A DNA stretch of 64,000 nt. It comes from Paenibacillus pasadenensis DSM 19293 (GTDB taxonomy: Bacteria > Bacillota > Bacilli > Paenibacillales > Paenibacillaceae). Numbering within the stretch: the first letter of the stretch is position 1; each line of letters begins with the position of its first letter. The notes under the pieces are model-generated. The model did not search any database. It had not been told where the DNA came from and saw only the letters and a list, made by a program, of their open reading frames with translations. Below, one piece after another: positions 16,655 to 25,305 of this stretch. The DNA is taken from NCBI RefSeq assembly GCF_000422485.1, contig NZ_AULW01000045.1, forward strand, positions 51,564-115,563, written 5' to 3'. A program made the translations under genes and the position numbers.

Positions 16655-17665
16655 TCAACGATCGGACAGGCGGGCATCCGCCCCTACGACAACGACCTTG
16701 CGTCCGGTCGAGGCGCCGCGCAGCAGCTCCTTGGCGGCGGCCGGCACCTCGGTCAGCTCGACCTCGGCGATCAGCTCCTCCAGCCGGCGAGGCTTCAGAT
16801 CGCCGGCCATCCGCTTCCACAGCCGCTTGCGCAGCTCCCTCGGCGCCCATACGGAGTCGATGCCGTGCAGGCTCACGCCGCGCAGGATGAACGGGTATAC
16901 GCTCGTCGGCAGCTCGCCGCCGCCGGTCAAGCCGCAGGCCGTGACGGCTCCGCCGTACTTCATGCGGCTGAGCAGGCTGGCCAGCATCGTGCCGCCGACG
17001 CAGTCGACCGCTCCCGCCCAGCGCTGCTTGTCGAGCGGCCGCGCCTCCTGCGGCTGCAGCTCCTCGCGAGGCAGGATCCGCGCCGCGCCGAGCTCCCGCA
17101 GCCGCTCATGCGCTTCCTCCTTGCCGGAGACCGCCTCCACCTCGTAGCCGAGCCGGGCCAGCATCGAGACGGCGAGCGTGCCGACGCCGCCGCTCGCGCC
17201 GGTGACGACGACCGGTCCCGACGACGGAGAGACGCCGCTGTCCTGCAGCCGCTGTACCGACATCGCCGCGGTCAGGCCGGCCGTGCCGAGCGCCATCGCC
17301 TCGCGCTCGGTCAGGCCTTTCGGCAGCGGAACCGCCCAATCGCCGGGAACCCGCGCGAACTCGGAGTAGCCTCCGTGCTGGCTGACGCCGAAGCCGTAGC
17401 CCGTCACGATCGCTTTGGTCCCCGGCTTGAGCCGCTTGTCCGAGCTCTTGACGATCTCGCCCGCCGCGTCGATGCCCGGGATATGCGGGTAGCGGCTGAC
17501 GATGCGCCCGTCGGGCTCCATCGCCAACGCATCCTTGTAGTTGATGCTGGAATAAGCAACCTTCAGCAGCAGGTCGCCCTCCGGCAGGCGCGCCTCCTCC
17601 ACGGTCTGGACGGACGCCTCCGCTTGATCCTCCCGACGGTCCGCCACGAGCGCTCTGAAATGCAT
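16655..17665 (-). CDS. YhdH/AcuI-type NADPH-dependent alcohol dehydrogenase-like oxidoreductase
   Basis: This 336-residue medium-chain dehydrogenase/reductase belongs to the zinc-independent YhdH (acrylyl-CoA reductase/quinone oxidoreductase) subfamily. Evidence is SSINYKDALA near 39, PHIPGIDAAGEIV near 61, GYGFGVSQHGGYSEFARVP near 90 and the NADPH-binding VVVTGASGGVGTLAVSMLA near 151. No structural zinc-binding cysteine cluster is present. It probably reduces an activated double bond in acryloyl-CoA-like or quinone-like substrates using NADPH. AGGAGGAA precedes the ATG. It is monocistronic. Confidence 0.92.
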   Translation of the reverse strand: MHFRALVADRREDQAEASVQTVEEARLPEGDLLLKVAYSSINYKDALAMEPDGRIVSRYPHIPGIDAAGEIVKSSDKRLKPGTKAIVTGYGFGVSQHGGYSEFARVPGDWAVPLPKGLTEREAMALGTAGLTAAMSVQRLQDSGVSPSSGPVVVTGASGGVGTLAVSMLARLGYEVEAVSGKEEAHERLRELGAARILPREELQPQEARPLDKQRWAGAVDCVGGTMLASLLSRMKYGGAVTACGLTGGGELPTSVYPFILRGVSLHGIDSVWAPRELRKRLWKRMAGDLKPRRLEELIAEVELTEVPAAAKELLRGASTGRKVVVVGADARLSDR

Positions 17666-17776
17666 GGGGATTCCTCCTATCGGTTATTTCGCTTTTAATA
17701 GAATGAGCTTGCTACAAAACGGCTCATCAGTGAAAATGAATCTAACAACCCTTTGGGCAGAGAAAGGAATCCTGCC

Positions 17777-18217
17777 GTGCTTAATGAACATTTTATCCAA
17801 TCCGCCTTGCGAAATCTAATGGCTGCGAAACAGCTGAGAGTCGATCCGCTTCTGCTAGACGTCGGCGTTTATTTAGCGGGATATGCGGCAGAATGTAGTT
17901 ATAAAGCCATTCTCGAATACTATATGAACGTCTCGACTGCCAAAGCCTTTCAGCATAATTTGAGCGAAATGAGCCTCAAAGGCTTGAAACGCTTGAAAAT
18001 GCTCATGCCTCACACCGAATCAATGTCTTTGCCCTCCCTCGATTCAAATGCGGTTCTTTATCGGCATCATCCTGAACGTCGATATGCTGCGAATTATTTA
18101 TGGGAGCAGGAAGAAGCGCGTGAAGCGATCGAATCGGCCTCGCTCTTGGTGGAATCGACTCTTTTTGAAATGATTCTCGATGGAAAAATAGAGCGAAAGG
18201 AGCTCGGTCTGTCATGA
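17777..18217 (+). CDS. HEPN-like protein, first gene of ATPase island
   Basis: This 146-residue all-helical protein has GYAAECSYKAIL at 35-46 and FQHNLSEM at 58-65. These resemble the second and third helices of HEPN-type proteins, which have GYAxECxxKAxL and HxL motifs, and the AREAIESASLLVESTLFEMI ending fits the last HEPN helix. The RNase R-x4-6-H motif typical of toxin HEPNs is not visible, so it could be a non-catalytic partner. GTG at 17777 has AAAGGAA 8 bp upstream and is preferred to a TTG at 17753. Its base composition is much lower in G+C than its neighbours. It overlaps the next gene by 4 bp (ATGA). HEPN membership is an inference. Confidence 0.7.
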   Translation: MLNEHFIQSALRNLMAAKQLRVDPLLLDVGVYLAGYAAECSYKAILEYYMNVSTAKAFQHNLSEMSLKGLKRLKMLMPHTESMSLPSLDSNAVLYRHHPERRYAANYLWEQEEAREAIESASLLVESTLFEMILDGKIERKELGLS

Positions 18218-19569
18218 TTACTTTTTCCGATGCCCTTCGAGAGTGCCAAAAGGCGGTCCTGGACACGAACTTGGATGAATACGCATCCGAAATCACGATC
18301 ATCCGGGATGTCAAAGGCAAAGTCAGGCTGATGGCGGACGGCGTTGCTCCGTCCGATCTGGAAGCGTGTCAGGCAGCGGAGATCGAGCTGGCTCGCAGGC
18401 TTGGCGTGTACTGGGGAGATGATCTGTGGGTACGCTCTCCCCATGAGCGCGATCCGCATCGATCCCTTGCCGACATCGTCAAATCGGAAAGAAAGCCAGT
18501 TGAATGGGAGTCCGATCTGATCCTTTCCAATCCGTCCTCCTGCAGCCTCTTTATTTTAGAACGACATGCGGCAAAAAAAAGCTGGGTGGAGAAAAATGCG
18601 AATGAGCCATTATGGCCCTTCCAGCTCGTGCAGGAAGGCCGTCGCCCTGCTATCGTTTCGTTCTATTCCTTTAAGGGCGGTGTCGGGAGAACGACCGCGC
18701 TAGCGGCCGTAGCCGTCAATCTCGCCCGTCAAGGGCTGAGGGTCGGCATTGTCGATTTCGATCTGGAGGCGCCCGGGGCGGGGAGCCTTTTTTATCCTAG
18801 GGAAACGGTATCTTTCGGAGTCGTCGATTATCTGATTGAAAAACCGATTCAAGGAAAGCAATGGTCCATTCGCAATCACCTTCAGGTCGTCTCTGATCAG
18901 CAGATTCTGGGAGATCAGGGAGAAACGATTCAACTGGTGCCTGCCGGGGTGATCGACGATCTTTACATGGAGAAGCTTTCCTGCATTGATTTCCATTCTC
19001 TTACCACAAATGATGCAGGAAAAAGCATTCGGGACTTGATTCGCGAGCTTTCGACAAGCGAGTATCGATTGGATCTTATTCTTGTCGACGCCCGCGCCGG
19101 TTTCCATGACATCGGCGGAATGGCTTTGACACAGCTCTCCCACGCTGCCGTCCTGTTCGGAGTGCAATCGGAACAAACCTGGTCCGGCCTGCGCCATGTC
19201 ATTCGCCGCGCCGCCAACCTTTACGGCGATGCCCCGCTGCCTGTCATCATGGTGCATGCCATGGGACCAGAAGTCGGACTCGCGACTCAAGCTCAAGAAA
19301 CGGCGATGTTCCGCGAAAGAAGCTACGACGTGTTTTTGGAAAATTACTATGGAGAAGGCGAAGTGGAGCGGATCAACACGAACAATGAGGATGAAGCCTT
19401 CTACCCTATCGTCGTTCCATACGATTCCAAGCTTCGAGGAGAAGTATCTCTTTATGGCGAATCAACGAGAGATATTGTTGAACTGTTTACAAGAGACAGC
19501 GGCCCTTACGTCAAGCTAAGCCGCAAGCTGTTAAGAATATTGGGAAAGGAGTCAGGTCATGCTGAGTGA
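18214..19569 (+). CDS. KGGVGR-motif ParA/MinD-like ATPase
   Basis: This 451-residue protein has an unassigned N-terminal region of about 140 residues. A deviant Walker A loop follows (KGGVGRTT at 154-161, where classical ParA/MinD has KGGxGKTT), then DFDLEAPG at 181-188 and the Walker-B-like LILVDARAGFHDIG near 291. The signature Lys is replaced by Arg in the P-loop, a hallmark of the KGGVGR variant of the SIMIBI ATPases. Start and stop overlap the flanking genes (4 and 11 bp), indicating a coupled three-gene operon. Composition is low in G+C. The role is not established; linkage to a HEPN-like protein and a second P-loop ATPase suggests a conflict or signalling system. Confidence 0.85.
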   Translation: MITFSDALRECQKAVLDTNLDEYASEITIIRDVKGKVRLMADGVAPSDLEACQAAEIELARRLGVYWGDDLWVRSPHERDPHRSLADIVKSERKPVEWESDLILSNPSSCSLFILERHAAKKSWVEKNANEPLWPFQLVQEGRRPAIVSFYSFKGGVGRTTALAAVAVNLARQGLRVGIVDFDLEAPGAGSLFYPRETVSFGVVDYLIEKPIQGKQWSIRNHLQVVSDQQILGDQGETIQLVPAGVIDDLYMEKLSCIDFHSLTTNDAGKSIRDLIRELSTSEYRLDLILVDARAGFHDIGGMALTQLSHAAVLFGVQSEQTWSGLRHVIRRAANLYGDAPLPVIMVHAMGPEVGLATQAQETAMFRERSYDVFLENYYGEGEVERINTNNEDEAFYPIVVPYDSKLRGEVSLYGESTRDIVELFTRDSGPYVKLSRKLLRILGKESGHAE

Positions 19570-21046
19570 GCTTAAACAAGAGCTTTTGCACGATATGAGC
19601 AAGATAACCAACGGCGGCATCACCGAAGACGAGGCCGGGGACAGCGATGCCGCATTGAAAAACTTTCTATACAACCCGGCCCATAAACGCGTCCTTGAGC
19701 CTGGAATCATCCTCATTCTTGGCGGCCGCGGGGCGGGGAAATCCGCTTTGTTCGAGATGCTGTCCGGCAAAAGCGGCCGAGAAGCGTTCACCTCGACTGC
19801 CCTGAACTCGCATCAGCCGAGCCAGGAGACATGGATTTCGGGATACGGCAGGAGCAAGGAATCCCGAATCAGCCTTCCCGCACCGGAGACAATCGAACGG
19901 GTCATTTCCAGCGCCAACAACTATCGAATCCGCTCTTTTTGGGTGGGGCTGTGGGTCGGCCAGCTTCTTCAGCATGATTCAGCGGAGCATCTTCGGCCTT
20001 TCTTCAACTCTTTGCCGCCGAGCTTGATCGAAGCGCTCACAAAGTCGTTAGGGGTGATCCAACGCTGGCTGCCTGACGTCGAAGAGCATTTGGATTACAT
20101 TAATCAAGCTTTCGACGAAATGGACCAGCACTTGGCGGAACATGGACAGTGGCTTTATATGACGTATGACGAACTCGATCGGCTGACGACTTCGCACGAC
20201 AAGCTGGCTGGCCCCATTCGGGAGCTGCTTGCCTTCTGGCTCGATCGCTACCGCAGATGGGAGCGAATCCGCCCCAAAATCTTCTTGCGGTCGGACTTGT
20301 TCCAACAAGATTATTTAGGCTTTCCCGATGCTTCAAAGCTGAGGCCGCATCAGCTGCAGCTGGAATGGACCACCTCGTGGCTGTATCAGCTTTTGATCAA
20401 GCGGATGGCCAATGGAAGCGACCGAATGAAACAGTATCTTGACCAGATTCCGGGATTGATCGTTCGCAAAGACGATCAGTTCGGCTATATTCCAACGCCA
20501 GATGAAGCGCTGCATGAAAAATTCATGACCCATCTTGTCGGGGAATTCATGGGCGCGGACGCGAGAAAAGGAAACTCATACCGCTGGGTTCCGAACCATC
20601 TTCAAGATGCGGAGAAAAGAATCGCCCCTCGCTCCTTCCTGAAGCTATTCGCCGGGGCTGCCCTGCAAGAGCTGAAGCGATTTGATTCCAAGCTGCTGCT
20701 TCAGAACAGGCTTGTGCAGCCATCCGCGCTGCAAGGAGCGCTGATGGAAACTTCCGAAGACCGCATCGCCGAACTGGCGCAAGAAGAATACCGGTGGCTC
20801 AACCATCTCAAGCCGAATCTGTACGGCATTACCGTACCGGCTCAAAAAGCCATATTCATCGATGCGATCAAACGTACGGAATGGACCAAAGACCAGCCTT
20901 TGGTGACTCAGCCTTCCGAGCTGATCGAATACATGAAGTCGCTCGGAATATTGGAACAGCGGTCGGATGGACGCATCAACATGCCTGAAATCTACTTGTA
21001 CGGATTCAGAATGAAACGCATGGGCGGAGTGAAGCGTCCGAAATGA
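19559..21046 (+). CDS. large P-loop ATPase (Sll1717-like), effector or sensor of island
   Basis: This 495-residue protein has Walker A GGRGAGKS at 55-62 and a Walker B-like stretch ending YDELDRL near 202-208. KIFLRSDLF near 238 is a sensor-like strand, as in AAA/STAND ATPases of the Sll1717 type. It has no membrane span or obvious nuclease motif. The C-terminal third (about 340-495) contains WVPNHLQDAEKRIAPRSFLKL and a winged-helix-like ending. ATG at 19559 lies inside the end of the previous gene, with GGAAAGGAG upstream. Last gene of the island, followed by a 17-bp perfect terminator. Function is unknown; family name given from memory with moderate confidence. Confidence 0.8.
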   Translation: MLSELKQELLHDMSKITNGGITEDEAGDSDAALKNFLYNPAHKRVLEPGIILILGGRGAGKSALFEMLSGKSGREAFTSTALNSHQPSQETWISGYGRSKESRISLPAPETIERVISSANNYRIRSFWVGLWVGQLLQHDSAEHLRPFFNSLPPSLIEALTKSLGVIQRWLPDVEEHLDYINQAFDEMDQHLAEHGQWLYMTYDELDRLTTSHDKLAGPIRELLAFWLDRYRRWERIRPKIFLRSDLFQQDYLGFPDASKLRPHQLQLEWTTSWLYQLLIKRMANGSDRMKQYLDQIPGLIVRKDDQFGYIPTPDEALHEKFMTHLVGEFMGADARKGNSYRWVPNHLQDAEKRIAPRSFLKLFAGAALQELKRFDSKLLLQNRLVQPSALQGALMETSEDRIAELAQEEYRWLNHLKPNLYGITVPAQKAIFIDAIKRTEWTKDQPLVTQPSELIEYMKSLGILEQRSDGRINMPEIYLYGFRMKRMGGVKRPK

Positions 21047-21085
21047 CCAAAAGCGCCTGGCCCTGTTGGGGCCAGGCGCTTTTGG
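21047..21085. terminator. 17-bp perfect bidirectional terminator
   Basis: CCAAAAGCGCCTGGCCC, a TGTTG loop and the exact complement form a perfect stem between the island and the convergent diguanylate cyclase. Confidence 0.88.
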
Positions 21086-21093
21086 CGTCCCGC

Positions 21094-22662
21094 TCAAGGC
21101 GAATCCTCGGCCCAGCGGACCTGGTTGCGGCCGCTCCGCTTCGCGCGGTACAGCGCCCGGTCCGCCGCGGCGAGCAGCCGCTGGAAGTCGGCCCGATCGG
21201 CGGAGCTCGCGGTCGAGCCGCCGATGCTGACGGTCACCCGCGCCGGCCGGCTCTCCTCCTCGGCCTCCAGGCCGGCTCCTTCCATTACCGCCCGGCGGAT
21301 CCGCTCGGCCATCTCCTGCGCCTGATCCGCCCGGGCTCCCGGCAGCGCGACCGCGAACTCCTCGCCGCCGATCCGGCCGAACAGCGCGCGCCGCTCGACG
21401 ACCTGCTGCACGGAACGGACGAAGCCCTTGAGCGCCATGTCGCCGACTTGATGCCCATGCTCGTCGTTGATCCGCTTGAAGTGGTCCAGATCGAGCACGA
21501 TCAGGCTGAACCCCTCCCCGTCCTCGAGGCTGAGCGACAAATGGCGCTGCGCCCGCTCCATGAAGCCGACTTGATTGTAGATGCCGGTCAGCCCGTCGGT
21601 CGATGCGCGGCGGCGTAAGTCCTGCTCCAGCCGCTTCGTCTCGGTAATGTCCGCGATGACGGACAGGCTGCCGAAGTAGACGCCCCGTTCCGACTCAAGC
21701 GGCGTCACCGTGATGCTGAGCCATACCTGCTGCTCGCTGCTCCCATCCGGGAAGGAGAGCTCGATCTCCAGCTCGCTGCGGCGCTCATGCGCCTGCAGCC
21801 ACGACTCCGCTCCCGGCAGCAGCAGCGACAGCGGCAGCGCCGTCCAGTTGCTCCCCTCCTGCGCTCCGGCCTTGACCAGCAGCCGATAGGCGGAAGGATT
21901 GTAGTCCATCAGCCGATGGTCGGCATCGAGCACGACGACGCCCTCTTTCATGCTCTCGATCAGCTTGTCGCGGGCGAACGGCACGATATGCAGCAGCTGA
22001 TAGCGGTAAAGGCCGTAGAAGATCATGATGCAGGCGGGAAGAAGCGAGGACAGGATCGAGCCGGCCGGAGTGGCGGACAGCTCGGGGTAGATCAGATTCG
22101 CGCTGATGCCGAGCACCGGCAGCAGCGCGCCTACGGCCATCAGCCCAAGCTGCCTGCGGCGCCGGCCGGCAGCGTCCCAAGCCGCTCGGAGCAGCAGCGA
22201 CGCCCCGACCAGCTGGACGAGCTGCGTGTAGCCGATGAACAGCGTGCCCAGCGTCGTGCGGTGCGCGACGGTCAGGCCCGATGCGCTCACATGGACCTCC
22301 TGCCGCATCAGATGATGGGCGGTGTCCGTGAAGAACAGGATGAGCGCCGTGAGCGAGACGACCGACAGGGCGATGATGAGGCCCGGACGGATCCAGCGCT
22401 CGAGCTCGGCATGGACCATCGAGAGGAACAGGCTGGCAATCGGGAACAGGAAGATCGAGATTTGCGTCGCATTCCGCCAGAACAGCTTGGCTTCGAATTC
22501 CGGCATGGAATACTGCATGAGCACGGTGAAGCTGAAAAAGGCCGACAGCACCGCCATCCATATATAAAAGATCGTCCCCGGCACCTGCCGGAAACGGAAT
22601 AGAATCAGCGACAAGGCAATCGGCACGCAAGCCGCCACAAGGCAGGAAGCGGTCATCAGCAT
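21094..22662 (-). CDS. membrane diguanylate cyclase: 7TM-N, PAS, GGDEF
   Basis: This 522-residue protein has seven or so N-terminal membrane spans in about 220 residues (histidine-kinase-type 7TM sensor module), a PAS domain (about 235-355, IESMKEGVVVLDADHRLMDYNPS) and a GGDEF domain. The active site is GGEEF at 432-436, preceded by DLDHFKRINDEHGHQVGD, so c-di-GMP synthesis from GTP is expected. The RxxD inhibitory site five residues upstream of GGEEF is not conserved (RRAL). I chose ATG at 22662 because GGAGG lies 7 bp upstream; the frame extends further but without a site. Confidence 0.9.
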   Translation of the reverse strand: MLMTASCLVAACVPIALSLILFRFRQVPGTIFYIWMAVLSAFFSFTVLMQYSMPEFEAKLFWRNATQISIFLFPIASLFLSMVHAELERWIRPGLIIALSVVSLTALILFFTDTAHHLMRQEVHVSASGLTVAHRTTLGTLFIGYTQLVQLVGASLLLRAAWDAAGRRRRQLGLMAVGALLPVLGISANLIYPELSATPAGSILSSLLPACIMIFYGLYRYQLLHIVPFARDKLIESMKEGVVVLDADHRLMDYNPSAYRLLVKAGAQEGSNWTALPLSLLLPGAESWLQAHERRSELEIELSFPDGSSEQQVWLSITVTPLESERGVYFGSLSVIADITETKRLEQDLRRRASTDGLTGIYNQVGFMERAQRHLSLSLEDGEGFSLIVLDLDHFKRINDEHGHQVGDMALKGFVRSVQQVVERRALFGRIGGEEFAVALPGARADQAQEMAERIRRAVMEGAGLEAEEESRPARVTVSIGGSTASSADRADFQRLLAAADRALYRAKRSGRNQVRWAEDSP

Positions 22663-22818
22663 AAGCAGTCCTCCACCAGTACGATTGATCCCCGGCCTTT
22701 CTCGGCCGCCGGGAAGCGGACGGATTCCGGGATATCTATTTCTTCGGTAAATTAGGCAACGAGAGTTAATTCCGGCCGCGGATCGGCATGCGTCGATCAA
22801 GTGAACAAAGCGGCATCA

Positions 22819-22827
22819 TGTTAGAAT
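22819..22827 (+). promoter_or_regulatory. candidate extended -10 element
   Basis: TGT followed by TAGAAT (22822-22827) lies about 75 bp upstream of the dehydrogenase operon. No convincing -35 was found, so this is weak. Confidence 0.35.
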
Positions 22828-22900
22828 GACTCCTGCAAGCGGATTCATAGGCAACGCAATGCGGCATTTCGGCCGACCTTCAAGGAGGAGGAACAGAACC

Positions 22901-24076
22901 ATGAATCAAGATCCGATCCGCATCGGGGTCATCGGACTCGGCAATATGGGCTCCGCGCATGCCGGCTATTTGGCGCGGGGCGAAGTAGAGGGAGCGGTGC
23001 TGACGGCAGTCGCCGATCCCGTCGCGGCGCGGCGCGACTGGGCCCAGGAGCAGCTCGGGAACGAGGTGCGGACATACGGCAGCACGCAGGAGCTGATCGC
23101 CTCGGGCGAAGTCGACGCCGTGCTGATCGCGACGCCTCATTACGCGCATCCGGAAGAGGCCAAGGCGGCATTCCGCGCCGGACTGCATGTTCTGGTCGAA
23201 AAGCCGGCCGGCGTCTACACGAAGCAGGTGCGGGAAATGAACGAGGCCGCAGCGGCGAGCGGGCGCGTCTTCTCCCTCATGTACAACCAGCGCATGAATC
23301 CGCTCTACCGCAAGATGCGGGAGCTGATCGCGGACGGCGAGCTCGGCGAGCTGCGCCGGATCAACTGGATCATCACCGACTGGTACCGGCCGCAGAGCTA
23401 TTACGACAGCGGCGGCTGGCGGGCGACCTGGGCCGGAGAGGGCGGCGGCGTGCTGATGAACCAGTCGCCGCACAACCTCGACCTTTTCCAATGGATTACC
23501 GGGCTGATGCCGTCGCGCATCCGCGCCTTCTGCGGCTTCGGCAAGCATCGGGACATCGAGGTGGAGAACGACGTGACGGCCTACGCCGAGTATGCGAACG
23601 GCGCGACCGGCGTCTTCATCACCTCGACCTGCGACGCCCCCGGCACGAACCGGCTCGAGATCAGCGGGGAGCGGGGCAAGCTCGTCGCCGAGGACGGCAA
23701 GCTGACGTTCTGGAGGCTGCGCGTCCCCGAGCCGGAGTTCAACCGCGACTACAAGGGCGGCTTCGGCTCGCCGGAGACGTGGCGCATCGAGGTTCCGCTG
23801 CCCGGCGGAGATCCGCAGCATCACCGCGCCGTCACGCGGAACTGGGTGGACGGGATCCGTACCGGCGCTCCGCTCGCCGCTCCGGGCGAGGAGGGCATCC
23901 GCGGACTCGAGCTGTGCAACGCCATGCTGCTGTCGACGTGGACCGACGGCTGGGTGGAGCTGCCGCTCGACGAGGAGCGCTACCTCCAGGCGCTGCAGGA
24001 GCGGATCGACGCCTCCAGCAGCCGCAAGGATCCGGCCGCGGCCGGCGCCAGGCTCGACGTGCAGGGCACGCACTGA
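22901..24076 (+). CDS. Gfo/Idh/MocA-family oxidoreductase (first)
   Basis: This 391-residue NAD(P)-dependent sugar or inositol dehydrogenase-like protein has the Rossmann loop GVIGLGNMGSAHAGYL at about 9-24. VLVEKPAG, with the conserved EKP lysine near 100, follows, and then the C-terminal alpha/beta domain with GGGVLMNQSPHNLDLFQWI near 187. AAGGAGGAG precedes the ATG; upstream in-frame sequence is excluded. It leads a three-gene operon with another Gfo/Idh/MocA member and a TIM-barrel isomerase, a layout typical of carbohydrate or cyclitol oxidation routes. The substrate is not identifiable. Confidence 0.92.
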   Translation: MNQDPIRIGVIGLGNMGSAHAGYLARGEVEGAVLTAVADPVAARRDWAQEQLGNEVRTYGSTQELIASGEVDAVLIATPHYAHPEEAKAAFRAGLHVLVEKPAGVYTKQVREMNEAAAASGRVFSLMYNQRMNPLYRKMRELIADGELGELRRINWIITDWYRPQSYYDSGGWRATWAGEGGGVLMNQSPHNLDLFQWITGLMPSRIRAFCGFGKHRDIEVENDVTAYAEYANGATGVFITSTCDAPGTNRLEISGERGKLVAEDGKLTFWRLRVPEPEFNRDYKGGFGSPETWRIEVPLPGGDPQHHRAVTRNWVDGIRTGAPLAAPGEEGIRGLELCNAMLLSTWTDGWVELPLDEERYLQALQERIDASSSRKDPAAAGARLDVQGTH

Positions 24077-24132
24077 GCCCGGCCGGTCAGGGAAGCTAGA
24101 CGCAGGACCGAGAAAAAGGAGGAAGAACACCG

Positions 24133-25305
24133 ATGAGCAAGGACGGCATGAACTACGCGCCGGAGGGCAAGCCGCGGCCGGTCGTGGAGCAAGGGGAGTT
24201 CCGCTTCGCGGCGGCGCATCTCGATCACGGCCATATCTACGGCATGTGCAACGGCTTGACCGAGGCGGGCGGCACGCTCGCCGCGGTCTACGATCCGCAG
24301 CCGGAACGCGCGGCCGCGCTGGCCGCGCGCTATCCCGGCGCCGTGGTGGCCGGCTCGCTGGAGGAGATTCTCCAGGATCCGGACATCCGGCTCGTCGCGG
24401 CGGCCGCGGTGCCAAGCGAGCGAGGCCCGCTCGGCGTGCGCGTCATGGAGCACGGCAAGGACTATTTCACGGACAAAACGCCGTTCACGGAGCTGGCGCA
24501 GCTGGAGCTGGCGCGCCAGACGGCTGCCCGCACCGGGCGCAAATACGCCGTCTACTTCAGCGAGCGGCTGCATGTGGAGAGCGCCGTCTTCGCCGGCAAG
24601 CTCGTCGAGGACGGCGCGATCGGGCGCGTCGTGCAGGTGATCGGCACCGGACCTCATCGGCTGAACGCTCCTTCCCGGCCGCGCTGGTTTTTCGAGCGGG
24701 AGCGCTACGGCGGCATCCTGTGCGACATCGGCAGCCATCAGATCGAGCAGTTCCTGCACTACGCCGGCTGCCGCGACGCGCAGGTGCTGAGCAGCAAGGT
24801 CGGCAACTTCGCGAACCCGGACCATCCCGAGCTCGAAGACTTCGGCGATGCGACGCTGCTCGGCGACAACGGCGCGAGCCAGTACTTCCGCGTCGACTGG
24901 CTGACGCCGGACGGACTGTCGACCTGGGGCGACGGCCGGACGATCCTGCTCGGCACGAAGGGCTACATCGAGCTGCGGAAGTACGTCGACATCGCCCGCG
25001 GCTCCGGCGGCGACCAGCTCTACCTCGTCGACGGCCAGGGCGAGCACCGGATGGAGCTTGGCGGCAAGGTCGGCTTCCCTTATTTCGGCCAGCTGATCCT
25101 CGACGTGCTGAACCGCACGGAGAACGCCATGACCCAGGAGCATGCGTTCAAGGCGGCCGAGCTCTGCCTGCGCGCGCAAGCTCAGGCGATCCGGATCGAC
25201 AGCGGAGCGGGCGTCCTGCAGGCGCAGGCCCAGGCGGCTTCCGCCTCGGCAGCCGCGCAGGAATCCCGATCCGACTCCCCGCAAGGAAAGGAGCTCCGTC
25301 CATGA
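24133..25305 (+). CDS. Gfo/Idh/MocA-family oxidoreductase (second, divergent)
   Basis: This 390-residue relative of the preceding gene has a less canonical nucleotide-binding segment (FRFAAAHLDHGHIYGMCNGL near 23), TDKTPF replacing EKP near 113, and ILCDIGSHQIEQFLHYAG near 196. The GxGxxG loop is therefore altered, and cofactor use may differ from typical members. The last 35 residues are Ala/Gln/Ser-rich and probably disordered. AAGGAGG precedes the ATG. The stop overlaps the start of the downstream isomerase by 4 bp (ATGA). Confidence 0.88.
   Translation: MSKDGMNYAPEGKPRPVVEQGEFRFAAAHLDHGHIYGMCNGLTEAGGTLAAVYDPQPERAAALAARYPGAVVAGSLEEILQDPDIRLVAAAAVPSERGPLGVRVMEHGKDYFTDKTPFTELAQLELARQTAARTGRKYAVYFSERLHVESAVFAGKLVEDGAIGRVVQVIGTGPHRLNAPSRPRWFFERERYGGILCDIGSHQIEQFLHYAGCRDAQVLSSKVGNFANPDHPELEDFGDATLLGDNGASQYFRVDWLTPDGLSTWGDGRTILLGTKGYIELRKYVDIARGSGGDQLYLVDGQGEHRMELGGKVGFPYFGQLILDVLNRTENAMTQEHAFKAAELCLRAQAQAIRIDSGAGVLQAQAQAASASAAAQESRSDSPQGKELRP

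Noticed and set aside
17753..17776. Upstream TTG start for the HEPN-like gene
   Set aside because: It would place the good AAAGGAA site inside the coding region. GTG at 17777 is correctly spaced.
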